A DNA stretch of 64,000 nt, taken from the NCBI GenBank assembly GCA_964036045.1, contig OZ038380.1, positions 173,573,897 through 173,637,896 on the forward strand. The letters are read 5' to 3'. How positions within the stretch are numbered: the first letter of the stretch is position 1; each line of letters begins with the position of its first letter. Of the stretch, positions 41,433 to 50,190 are shown piece by piece. The notes under the pieces were generated by a model that saw nothing but the letters and a program-made list of their open reading frames with translations, ran no database searches and was not told where the DNA came from. Source of the stretch: Eutreptiella sp. 'Long Island Sound 2002' (lineage: Eukaryota > Euglenozoa > Euglenophyceae > Eutreptiales > Eutreptiaceae). The translations under genes were made by a program, and so were the position numbers.

Positions 41433-42693
41433 AAGGGGGCGGGGGGCGGCAGAAACCCGGTACTGAATTTTTTATTCTTTTTATCTTTTCAACAGGCTCA
41501 ACAGTTCCACTGAGTACAATATGAGCTCTTAGGCAACAGCCTGGATCAAGAAGTAGGGCATATCATACAAACGAGGGTTCCACATGCATCATGTGTCCCA
41601 GCCAAACCTGGGGAACCTGCACGGTACTGAATTAATCAGGGTCCCCCCCCAAAAAAAAGGTCCAAACGGAAGAGTTCGTTGGACAAGGCATTCTGGGGGG
41701 GGGGGGGGGTGCTCTGATGCGGTGGCGTGCAGTAGCAATCCGTGAAAATGCACACATGTGAAGGGGGCCGTGCCTGAGCAAAGGGGGGGGGGGGGGCACA
41801 CGTTGTCACAGTGGACAGGCAAGCGTCGCATGACACCACCACAACCCACAACACGGGGGACCCCTCATTCGCTGGTCCTGTGGACATCCCACTGGACCCA
41901 CACCCCATCGGACGCCCGCTTCGAAGAAAGCAGCAGCGTCGCACTCGCGTGCTCACGGGCGCCTTTGAGAGGGACATGCCGAGTGTGCATTGGGGCTGCC
42001 TCCCGCCGCCCTTTTGAGTAGACACACCTCTGTGCCACACACGCCCCCTGCTGCACACCCACGCGCAGCCACCGGGGTTTGATTGTCGTGTATCGTGATC
42101 GGGAGTGGGGCCTCAATCTGGTCAGGTTGCAGTGTCCGCATTGGGCTGTGGCTGCGCCTGCCCCGCAGCTGTCATTGCCTTCGGTCCTTCATGCCAATGT
42201 TTGGCGCTTCCGCTGAGTGTTAGGCGAGCTCATGCTCATCCCGCGACCCTCTGCCTCTGCTACCTCTCCCCCCCCCCCATGTCCATCCCCCCCCAGGGAC
42301 GACGGTTCCCCCCCACCCCGGGGGGAACCATTGCCAAGTGACGGTCCCCCCCCCCCGGGGGGGGCTAGACAACATCGCCAACGAACAAATTACCGCCGCA
42401 TACTACGCAGAATTTATGACCTATCAGTTGCTTGCTGTACGTTGCCCAAGGCTCTGAAATACACACTGACATACGGAGATCGAATGGTGCCATGCAAATG
42501 ATGCAAACAAGCAAAATTCTCAATACAATGCATCAGTCCATCAGTTTGCTGCATGCCCCTACTGCTGAACAGGGACAGTGTAAAACTTCTTTTTCCGGTC
42601 CCACATAGTCTTGAACGTCCATGTCAGATGGACATAAATCTGTGCATTCCAGTGGCAGTGACAGTGTACAGAGTTTTCCAGAAGGTGTGGTGA
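41433..42693. other. Intergenic with G runs and a C/G palindrome
   Basis: G15 (41,695-41,709, preceded by GTTGGACAAGGC) and G14 (41,783-41,796). A C/G palindrome at about 42,265-42,370 contains GGGACGACGGTTCCC and CCAAGTGACGGTCCC. No gene recognised. Confidence 0.45.
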
Positions 42694-43214
42694 TCAACAG
42701 TGAGGGCGAGGTGGTTGAGGAGGGAGATTGTCCCACCACTGATGAAGACAGTGAAATGGACAGTGACGGTGAAGTGGTTTGGGCAAAGTCTGCTCGGGGA
42801 ACCTGGGCATATGCTGCCCATCAGCCACAGGGATGGACGAACTGGCTGCAGCAGGTTTCGCTGCAGGCTGCTTGCCACGTTTGGGTGCAGGTTTGGGTGC
42901 AGGTTTGGCAACTGTTGGTGCCTCCAGCTTTTTGGGGATCCACTTTTCCTCCGGGATGTCCCGGGTAAAATACGACCCCTCGCAACTGGATCCATCAGAG
43001 GTGGATCCATCGTCTTCATCGCCACCATCTTCATCATCATTGGACCCTGCGGAGTCAGAGTCTGAAGAGGAGTGACCTGCTCCATCGCCGAAATAGGCGG
43101 TATCTAACAACTGGTTCTGCACTGATCACCATGAGGAGAAGGGCCTTGCACAACAGCCAGCACAGGCTCCTTTGTGGAACGAACATAGCGCACAATAGTG
43201 CCTTCAGGGAACAT
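42694..43214 (-). pseudogene. Remnant with SH3/Tudor-like start, acidic and KPAPKP regions
   Basis: ATG at 43,214 reads MFPEGTIVRYVRSTKEPVLA then VVQGPSPHGDQ. A frameshift near 43,120 leads to QNQLLDTAYFGDGA, an acidic Ser/Asp tract (SSDSDSAGSNDDEDGGDEDD), WIPKKLEAPTVAKPAPKPAP and a basic Lys/Pro stretch. The start matches GVTYIRSTGEHAPATIVGPS at 49.9-50.1 kb, so both belong to one repeated family with signature G.xV.Y.RST.E...A.V.GPS..GD. A small beta-barrel fold is my inference from pattern only. Probably part of a mobile element. Confidence 0.45.
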
Positions 43215-43349
43215 TTTGAGAGGTCTGAGGAGTGCAATGGGTTAGCACAAAGGAGGTACGCATAAGCTCTAACAATGAGCTCTCATAATTATGCAATCCT
43301 GTGCAATATGACACTGTTGCGTTTTTTTTTGGAACCAGCCGGTGACGGT

Positions 43350-43394
43350 CCCCCCCCCCCCCCGGGGGGGGGTGGACAACGGGGGGGGGGGGGG
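43350..43394. repeat. GGTGACGGT plus C14/G9/G14 runs
   Basis: GGTGACGGT is followed by C14, G9, TGGACAAC and G14. Member of the GTGACGGT C/G palindrome family. Confidence 0.7.
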
Positions 43395-44294
43395 TGAACA
43401 CGGGGGGGGGAAGGTAGCTACAGTGGCGCTCCGGGCTCTACTGGGTTATGCGTGCATACGGGTCAGGGGTCACTCCCTCCCCGTGCGGCTATGTTAGCTG
43501 GCCCCTTTTGGCAAAGGGGGGGGGGGCACACCACATGACATCACGGCGCATCAGCTTCGGGCACTTGGCCATGCAGAGTGTGCGGGTCCTGCCCTGAGAC
43601 GCGCTGCCCGTCACCCGGACCGCCCTGCGAACCTATTCCAAGGCGCCCCGTGCCCCCCCTCCCCCCCCCCCAACGGTGCGCTCGGGACTGCACCGCAGGC
43701 CCCCACCGGCCCTGTCCGAGACATCCCCCAGACACGCACACACCCCCACGTCAACTCGTGGCCCCACACAAACAGGGTTGTGGAATCCGAATCCGCCAAT
43801 AGTGACACTCTGTACGACCACATTGGGACGAGGACCCCATCTATCACCATGGAGCTTTTGAATGCACGTCCTGCTGCATCTGTTGCGCGACTTGATCCGC
43901 CAGCCAGTTCTGTGCAACCAAGACCCCAAAATCGTGAAATCTATGGTTCCAAAATGGACGCAACTTACACCCACTTGATTGGACAAGGCGCTTTTTCAGC
44001 GGGGGGCTTGCCAAGGCTCGCACTGGGAGGGACTAACGCGACTCTTTTACTCAAATCGATCACTTCATGTGTGATTGGGACCAACAAACACAAAGAATGA
44101 GTTTTCATAGAGTGTTCATAAACGGCGGGTCTAGCACGGAGGTGGTGCTGAGGCCATAGGATGAGGTCAAAGTCAACCCAGCATGCATCTCTCAAATGAT
44201 GCTGGGATATGTATTGCTGGACAAAAGCAAAACAGCGTCAACACCATGCCATGGGAGGATTGTGTCATTGTGAGGGACGAACACCAGGCACTTA
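43395..44294. other. Intergenic, coding-like scraps only
   Basis: 43,780-44,100 is open on both strands without a recognisable family. The piece at about 44,140-44,230 (CCATAGGATGAGGTCAA...CAACCCAG...CAAAAGCAAAACAGC) recurs at about 47,808-47,895. Confidence 0.4.
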
Positions 44295-44672
44295 CCCCCG
44301 CCCCCTTTCTAAGCTACGTAAAAGTACGGAATTAATATGGTCCCTACGCCTACTGTAGCTTAGACAAGGCTGTAGCTTGCGTGCAACACATACAACTACC
44401 AGCATAGCTTGCGCGCGACACATACAACTACCAGCATGGTGAGCTGATGCAAGAAAGGGGAAGAAAATGCAGAAATATCCCCAAAATCAGAGCTCTGTGG
44501 GTTCAAGTGGGCAAACAATTACAACAAATGTGTCCATGACTCCATGTAATGGGCAAATTTTTCACCAAAAGCATGTCTTATGCGGTTGCACTACATTTGG
44601 TACCGAATTAAATTAGGTACGGAATTAATACAGTCCCTACGCCCGCTGTAGCTTAGACAAGGCCATAGCTTA
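44295..44672. mobile_element. Composite CTTGTCTAAGCTAC-bounded repeat, copy 3
   Basis: Left: CCCCCGCCCCCTTTCTAAGC, then AATTAATATGGTCCCTACGC and GTAGCTTAGACAAGGCTGTA. The body holds a duplicated ACACATACAACTACCAGCAT and the AAATATCCCCAAAATCAGAG block. It ends GTAGCTTAGACAAGGCCATA then GCTTA. This is the most complete copy. Confidence 0.7.
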
Positions 44673-44684
44673 GGGCACAATCAT

Positions 44685-45090
44685 GATTCCACTGCAACAG
44701 TTTGAATGTCATTGAGATGCTATGTACAGGTGGCATATCACTATGGAAAGACATCGAAAGTGTATATATTACCTGGGGCAAAGCATAACCCTTAGTATTC
44801 GGTTGCGGGTGTCATGTGAGGAAGCGACAGCCCTATAATATACTCACTGTCTGCATACAGTACCACAGTCTTGCTCAGTTTCTGTTGGTAAAAACCAGCA
44901 CTCACTCGGCCATATAGTCACTGAGGTCCTAGACTATCGCGTGTGTGTTTAGTGTGTGCTAAAAAAAATAGCGACAGAGCTTCAACAATTCAAGCCGTCC
45001 ATCGGTTATGATGCTAATCCTGGCTGTCGGATGAGGCAGTGCTGTGGGCATCGCAGGAGCAGTCCGCGGAGCAGCTGCAACAGCTGCCAG
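44685..45090. repeat. ~350-400-bp interspersed repeat, copy 1
   Basis: ATTCCACTGCAACAGTTTGA, ATAATATACTCACTGTCTGC and GCTCAGTTTCTGT match 51,028-51,380 in the same order with many differences. Reverse-strand frames of the two copies share an Ala-rich stretch (AAVAAAPRTAPAMPT versus VAATTAAPQNAPVMG), hinting at a common coding origin. Confidence 0.6.
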
Positions 45091-45261
45091 CACTGCTCAG
45101 TGGGCTGTCTGGCAATACTTGTAGACCTAGTTCCTGCCATAGTGCATGTGTGTTTCCATGTGGCACAGTGACGGGTTCGGGCGACAAGACAGCGAAAAAA
45201 GAGAGGTCTAGCATCCTGGGGACGATAGGAGTGTGAAAACTGGCTTCGTGAATGTTAGGCT

Positions 45262-45495
45262 TCATCTTTTTGGCCTGGGGGGGGGGGGGGGGGCAGAAGA
45301 AGAGATGATTAGCAGTGCAGGCGCAGCTTTTGTGGGGTACTGCGGGTGGGACAGGCATCCCACATTGGACAGTCGGTCGGTTTCCTCATTGCCCAGCACG
45401 TCCACATGGGACGGCACTTTGACCCAGAGGAGCACCTGACCTGGTTTTGAAATTTCCTGGAGCAGGTCCTCCCAGGCCACAGGCCACTCGGCCAC
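45262..45495 (-). pseudogene. RNase H C-terminal fragment, G-run flanked
   Basis: The reverse strand reads LLQEISKPGQVLLWVKV then PSHVDVLGNEETDRLSNVG, the conserved SHxxxxGNExxD motif of LINE RNase H. It is diverged from the 27.5-kb copy and has Thr in place of the usual Ala. Only the C-terminal quarter remains. G17 (45,277-45,293) follows it and CTTAGACAAGC plus G18 (45,539-45,556) precedes it, so the fragment is framed by the same G-run/CTTAGACAAG signature as other repeats here. Confidence 0.72.
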
Positions 45496-45538
45496 TGGGC
45501 CCTCTCCAGCCGTAGCCGCAGCCGTCGCTTAGACAAGC

Positions 45539-45556
45539 GGGGGGGGGGGGGGGGGC
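45539..45556. repeat. G18 run preceded by CGCTTAGACAAGC
   Basis: Terminus-like junction of the CTTGTCTAAGC family, on the 5' side of the reverse-strand RNase H fragment. Confidence 0.8.
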
Positions 45557-45713
45557 TCAAATGAGTCACCTCAGGGAGAAGGGTAGTATTTGGAACCAAC
45601 AGACACAAAGAACCCTTCGACTGAGTTTTAGGGATTTTCATAAAGGGCAGGGCACGGGGGGGCGACTACAACCGGTCCTGATGCGACATACCCCCCAGCT
45701 ATCTGTCAAATCT

Positions 45714-45714
<1 letters not shown>

Positions 45715-45744
<30 letters not shown>
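45715..45744. repeat. G30 homopolymer
   Basis: Thirty consecutive G residues. Confidence 0.85.
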
Positions 45745-45747
<3 letters not shown>

Positions 45748-45910
45748 AGTTGGGGGGGGGGGTCCGGCCGGGGGTCGGGGGGGGGGGTCCGGCCGGGAGT
45801 CGGGGGGGGGGGGGGTCCGGCTGGGGGTTGGGGGGGGGTCCTACCAGGGGTCTGGGGGGGGGTCCTGCCGGGGGTCAGGGGGGGTCTGGCCGGGGGTCAG
45901 GGGGGCGTCG
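45745..45910. repeat. G-rich tandem repeat (GGTCCGGCCGGGGGTCGGGG)n
   Basis: Five to six degenerate units of about 27-35 bases alternating GTCCKGCCGGGGGTC with G runs, directly after the G30 run. Potent G-quadruplex-forming DNA on the + strand. Confidence 0.8.
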
Positions 45911-45919
45911 GATGGGGTG

Positions 45920-45985
45920 AGGGGGGGATTAGGGTTGGGGTTGGGGTTAAGGTAAGGGTTAAGGTTAGCCCTAGGGTTAGTGTTT
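45920..45985. repeat. Degenerate telomere-like TTAGGG/TTGGGG tract
   Basis: GATTAGGGTTGGGGTTGGGG, TTAAGGTAAGGGTTAAGG, CCCTAGGGTTAG. Borders a partial copy of the subtelomere-like repeat. Confidence 0.65.
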
Positions 45986-46352
45986 TTGGACCGTTTTGAG
46001 CTTGTGGTGGCCCATTTTGGTCCTCCGAAAATCCCAAAATGCCTTGGAAATGGGCTGTTTTGGGACCAAAAATGGGTCAAAAATGGGTCAAAAACGCATT
46101 TTTCCAAACCTCATCCTAGACCATTTGGGGTGCACAAACGGGTGAAATGAGCCCATTTTGAGCCCATTTTGGGGTATTTTGGCCCCTCAGAAGTCCAAAA
46201 AGCCTTGAAAGTGGGCCTCGTGGTGATGGGGTTCACTTGCAAGCCGATTCCACTTTGTCAAGAGCCATCAATGTGTGAATCATTCTTGATATCCCTCACC
46301 AGTCATAGCTGATGTTCCCTCCCCCACCAGCTCGGTCCCAATATTCAGTCTT
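45980..46352 (+). repeat. Subtelomere-like repeat, partial copy C
   Basis: Nearly identical to about 47,108-47,500, including GTCCTCCGAAAATCCCAAAA and the terminal CCCAATATTCAGTCTT. It is joined head to tail with the full copy that follows. Confidence 0.8.
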
Positions 46353-47505
46353 GGAACCAGTCTTGGTTTTATAACCCTTTTTAGCGTCTAGGGTGGACCT
46401 ACCAGGTTTAGCAAGCAAGCAAGCAGCAAGCAGCAAGCAGCAAGCAAGCAGCACGCGCGAAATGGGCCAAAATCGGAACTCCGTCGTGGTGCATCAGATT
46501 CCAGTGAAATTTTGGTGGATGATACCTATGGGTGTGAAGTACAATCACACAAAAAGTTTGAGCAAGAAACTCAACGGTGGCGGCCGGGAACGGGATCCGC
46601 AAGTGGCGGACCTCAGTTTCAAAAACTGCATTTTAGGGCCAAAAACAGTCATTTTTGGGCCGAAAAAGCCTTGGAACACATTCAAAACCGCCAAACGAAG
46701 GGAAACAATGGGTATGTGTCACGTGCGGCTTGACTTCACCGTGTCAACGAGCTCTTTGCGGCCCTCTAACTCCATGATATGTCCCGGAAACGGCCCAAAA
46801 AGGCCCCCACAAGCTCCAAATGCCGACAACCACAAACCAAGAATAGGCCATATCTTTGGCTACATGGCTCAAAATGCGATTCCGAGGGCACCTATTCCAC
46901 CCGCAACCCCCCACTTTTTGTGGTTTCCACCCCTCAAAATTGCCCAAACGGACGCCTACACCCCAATACCTAGGCCCACTAGGCTGCGGCAAGCTGCAAG
47001 CTCAAGCCCAAACAGGTGGGTGCCCAAATGGGTCAACAGGGTCCAGTAGGGGCAAAAAGATGACTTTTCTCAAAAATGATCGTAGACCATGTGCGACGCT
47101 AAAACAAGTGTTTTTGGACTGTTTTGAGCTTGTGGTGGCCCATTTTGGTCCTCCGAAAATCCCAAAATGCCTTGGAAATGGGCTGTTTTGGGACCAAAAA
47201 TGGGTCAAAAATGGGTCAAAAACGCATTTTTCCAAACCTCATCCTAGACCATTTGGGGTGCACAAACGGGTGAAATGAGCCCATTTGGAGCCCATTTTGG
47301 GGCATTTTGGGGCATTTTGGGGCATTTTGGCCCCTCAAAAGTCCAAAAAGCCTTGAAAGTGGGCCTCGTGGTGATGGGGTTCACTTGCAAGCTGATTTCA
47401 CTTTGTCAAGAGCCATCAATGTGTGAATCATTCTTGATGTCCCTCACCAGTCATAGCTGATGTTCCCTCCCCCACCAGCTCGGTCCCAATATTCAGTCTT
47501 GATTA
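46353..47505 (+). repeat. Subtelomere-like 1.1-kb repeat, copy B
   Basis: Inverted relative to copy A (25,841-27,000). Begins GGAACCAGTCTTGGTTTTAT and an AGCAAGC microsatellite (about 46,410-46,455). It ends CCCAATATTCAGTCTTGATT, leading into TTAGGGTTAGGGTTG. Confidence 0.8.
46856..47278 (+). CDS. Conserved 140-aa frame in the subtelomere-like repeat, copy B
   Basis: Starts MATWLKMRFRGHLFHPQ and ends PFGVHKRVK, the same length as the frame in copy A (26,044-26,466). It is Lys/Arg/Pro-rich with aromatic residues. No domain is recognised. The overlapping reverse frame (MEKCVFDPFLTHFWSQNS) is also open in both copies for 77 codons, so I cannot tell which, if either, is translated. Confidence 0.3.
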   Translation: MATWLKMRFRGHLFHPQPPTFCGFHPSKLPKRTPTPQYLGPLGCGKLQAQAQTGGCPNGSTGSSRGKKMTFLKNDRRPCATLKQVFLDCFELVVAHFGPPKIPKCLGNGLFWDQKWVKNGSKTHFSKPHPRPFGVHKRVK

Positions 47506-47540
47506 GGGTTAGGGTTGCTATTAGGGCCTGCAGCCCTCCT
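47500..47540. repeat. TTAGGG-like repeat
   Basis: GATTAGGGTTAGGGTTGC at the outer end of copy B: two and a half TTAGGG units. Confidence 0.6.
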
Positions 47541-47690
47541 ATAGCCCAAATATGAATTCTCTACAAAATTTTGAGCATTTTGAGTATAAACACATAGTAT
47601 GAAAAAAAAAAATGGCGCCTTCGGCGCCGGACAGTTTTCTCTAGGGACACTTGCTGGTGGCCGACCCGGCACCACTATCTTTCAAAACCC

Positions 47691-47722
47691 GGGGGGGGGG
47701 GGGGGGAGGGGGGGGGGGGGGG
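47691..47722. repeat. G16-A-G15 run
   Basis: Two long G runs separated by one A, preceded by TTTCAAAACCC. Slightly upstream is GGCGCCTTCGGCGCC, related to motifs in the 25.6-kb insertion. Confidence 0.85.
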
Positions 47723-48691
47723 CTGGGGGGTGTCGCATACAAGGACCGGGCCCGGCCGCCCCCCCGTGGGGCAGGGGTTGATTGCGTCTCGTAGGCAGGT
47801 GGTGTTGAGGGCCATAGGATGAGGTCAAGGTCAACCCAGAGGTACCCTCCCGGGGGGGGGGGTATATATTGTGGAACAAAAGCAAAACAGCATCAATTGG
47901 GGGTCCTCAGAAAAAGTGATCTGGCCTAGTTCAGGGGAATTGAAAGAAACAACTTGGCAAAACCCATTCCACGTTTAGATTTCACTCCTTCCAATGACAT
48001 GCTGCTTGAGACATTTCATCGATGGACCATGACCTCCCCCTCCCTACCATAAATACTCAGGCTGCCCCCTTTCCTGCCTCTCAGGTCAGCAGTAAAACAG
48101 GCATAGAGGTGAAGGCCATAAAGGCAAGGCAGCAGCCCTGGAGCACGCTGCACCAAGCAAGTAGCTTGTTGTGATGAAGTACAGCAGACAGACAAGCCTA
48201 GATGGGGGTGTTTCCACGAGTGCACAGCACCAAATAGCAAAGTCGCGTTCTGTGACCCTGAAAATCATCCACCAGATCAGGTTGGAGGGCTGGGTGAGTA
48301 GTGAGTTGGTGAATTGGAACTTGCGATGGCGAAGGAAACAGAGTTAATCGTGGAGTGCCAATTTACCATCTTCACCGCACCCTATCCCCAATACTGAGAT
48401 CCATGGAGAATGAGATAGTGGATATGAGGAGGTGAGGGGGAAAGTAGGATGTCCTGCGGCAGGCACTCAAACATGTATCACCATATGTGGCTCAACAACA
48501 GCAATGCCCCGAACCACTGCGGTATCAAGGAAACCGGGTCTAAAACAGCCTTCAGAAGGTCATCATTCCATCAGTGCAAGGCTGCAAGCAACGGGAATTT
48601 GGTTCACTTCTGCACAGGGTGCAATTGTGATTCGCATGCTTCCAGGAAAAGGAGGAATAAAATGATGTGGTCGAAACAGTAGAAACATTCT
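47723..48691. other. Intergenic with a short shared repeat
   Basis: About 47,800-47,895 shares GGCCATAGGATGAGGTCAAG and GAACAAAAGCAAAACAGCAT with 44,140-44,245. A reading frame at 48,449-48,682 (HQCKAASNGNLVHFCTGCNC) is Cys/His-rich but not assignable. Confidence 0.4.
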
Positions 48692-48986
48692 CGCCTACTG
48701 TAGCTCAGGCAGGGCCGTAGCTTGTGTGTACCACATACAACTACCGACACACACGTGCTGGTGCAAGCAAGGGGGGTGTAGTGCACAAATATCCCCAAAA
48801 TCAGAGCTGCCTGGGTTCAAGTGGGCAAACACTCACAAAAATGTGTCTATGACTCTATGTAACTGGCAAATTTGTCACCAAACCCATGTCTTATGTGGCC
48901 GCACTACATTTGGCACCGAATTAGGTCCGAAATTAACACGGTCCCTCCGCCCGCTGCAGCTCAGACAAGACCATAGCTAAGACAAA
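48692..48986. mobile_element. Composite CTTGTCTAAGCTAC-bounded repeat, copy 4
   Basis: Starts TCGCCTACTGTAGCTCAGGC, then the body with GGTGCAAGCAAGGGGGGTGT and ATCCCCAAAATCAGAGCTGC. It ends ACACGGTCCCTCCGCCCGCT, GCAGCTCAGACAAGACCATA and GCTAAGACAAAGGGGGG. Confidence 0.65.
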
Positions 48987-49881
48987 GGGGGGCTGGGGTA
49001 CAACACAATTGAAACCCCTGGTCCTACGCCTGCACCATGTGGCACAGTGTCTCCTGCACAGTCCAACACCCGCCTCAGCAGCCGTCAGCCGCCCCCCCCC
49101 CCCCCCCACACACACATTCTATACCCGCATACTGCAATACAACCTCACCCTACGCTCCTATGCCTGCACAATATCATACAATGTAAGATATGCTTTCAAG
49201 CGTCATGGAGTTCAGGGCTCAATGGTTGTTCCTTTTGAGATGACCTTTCAGCCATAAGATAGCAGTTGCAGCAGGTGGCATCCTGGGGACCACTGGCTAT
49301 GTACGACTACGTTCTGCTGTAGATATGAACAATGGTAAGACTCTTCGGGAACCCACGTCCATCAGAGCCCTGCCATTGAGAAAACAACGATTCAAGCAAG
49401 GCACCTAAGCAAAGGCTGCATGAAGACGTTGACCAGCTCATGACATTAGTTTCATGTACACACACATAACAACAAACACCAGGACAGCGGGTAATGGAAG
49501 TCAAGGAGGAGGGGGCAGTGCTGCATGCATCCCGCCACAATGTAATGTGTGTTCGGGAGGGGCAGTCTGACCAAAAGAAGTGACCGGAATTCCTGATTCC
49601 CTGAAGCCCTCAAGTCCGCCGGGCGTCACTGACGTCGGCTGATGGTAGGCCCAGAGCGGTCCCTAGATGAGTGGGAAGACTTCCATTGGGCATAACCAAA
49701 CCACATAAATCCAGCAACTGACCACGAATGAGTATGGCTCTGCATAAATTGCCAGTAAATTGAACACAGGCAGGTTAGATGGCCCCATTGTGGCAAAAGA
49801 GTGGTCGGGAGGTGGGAGGGGTGTGAAACAATAGCCCCCATCAATCTTGCTGAATGTACGCTGATTCTCACAAATATGGCA
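48987..49881. other. Intergenic, weak coding-like scraps
   Basis: C16 run at 49,092-49,107 preceded by GCCGTCAGCCG. The frame ending at 49,257 (CKICFQ / YAFKRHGVQGSMVVPFEM) has no assignable family. Confidence 0.35.
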
Positions 49882-50190
49882 CTAGAACACGATGTGTAGG
49901 CAAAATTCTGCATGGTCCTCGTGCTCAAGCTCATGCCCATTCCTCGTGTACTTCAAATGAATGAAGTCATCCCCACACGTAGAAGGACCAACAATGGTGG
50001 CAGGCGCATGCTCACCAGTGGATCGGATGTACGTGACACCCAAGCCAGCGATAGCAACTTTATTCATGGCTGGGAACCACAGCAAAACAGATGGCATTGG
50101 GTTGCAGTACCAATCAGAATGTTGTTGTGAGCAAGAGGAACCATCAAAAACATGACCCAGCCCCGCTTTCCCTCTACAATGAGCACACAA
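49882..50190 (-). pseudogene. SH3/Tudor-like fragment of the YIRST...GPS family
   Basis: The reverse strand reads FPAMNKVAIAGLGV, YIRSTGEHAPATIVGPSTCG, DDFIHLKYTRNGHELEHEDH and ends LHIVF with TAG at 49,882. The pattern of short beta strands with conserved GPS, GDD and RNG...EH is like small barrel domains found in algal mobile-element polyproteins; that family link is from memory of pattern and not verified. It shares its core with the remnant at 43.1-43.2 kb. No partner catalytic domain was found nearby. Confidence 0.5.
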
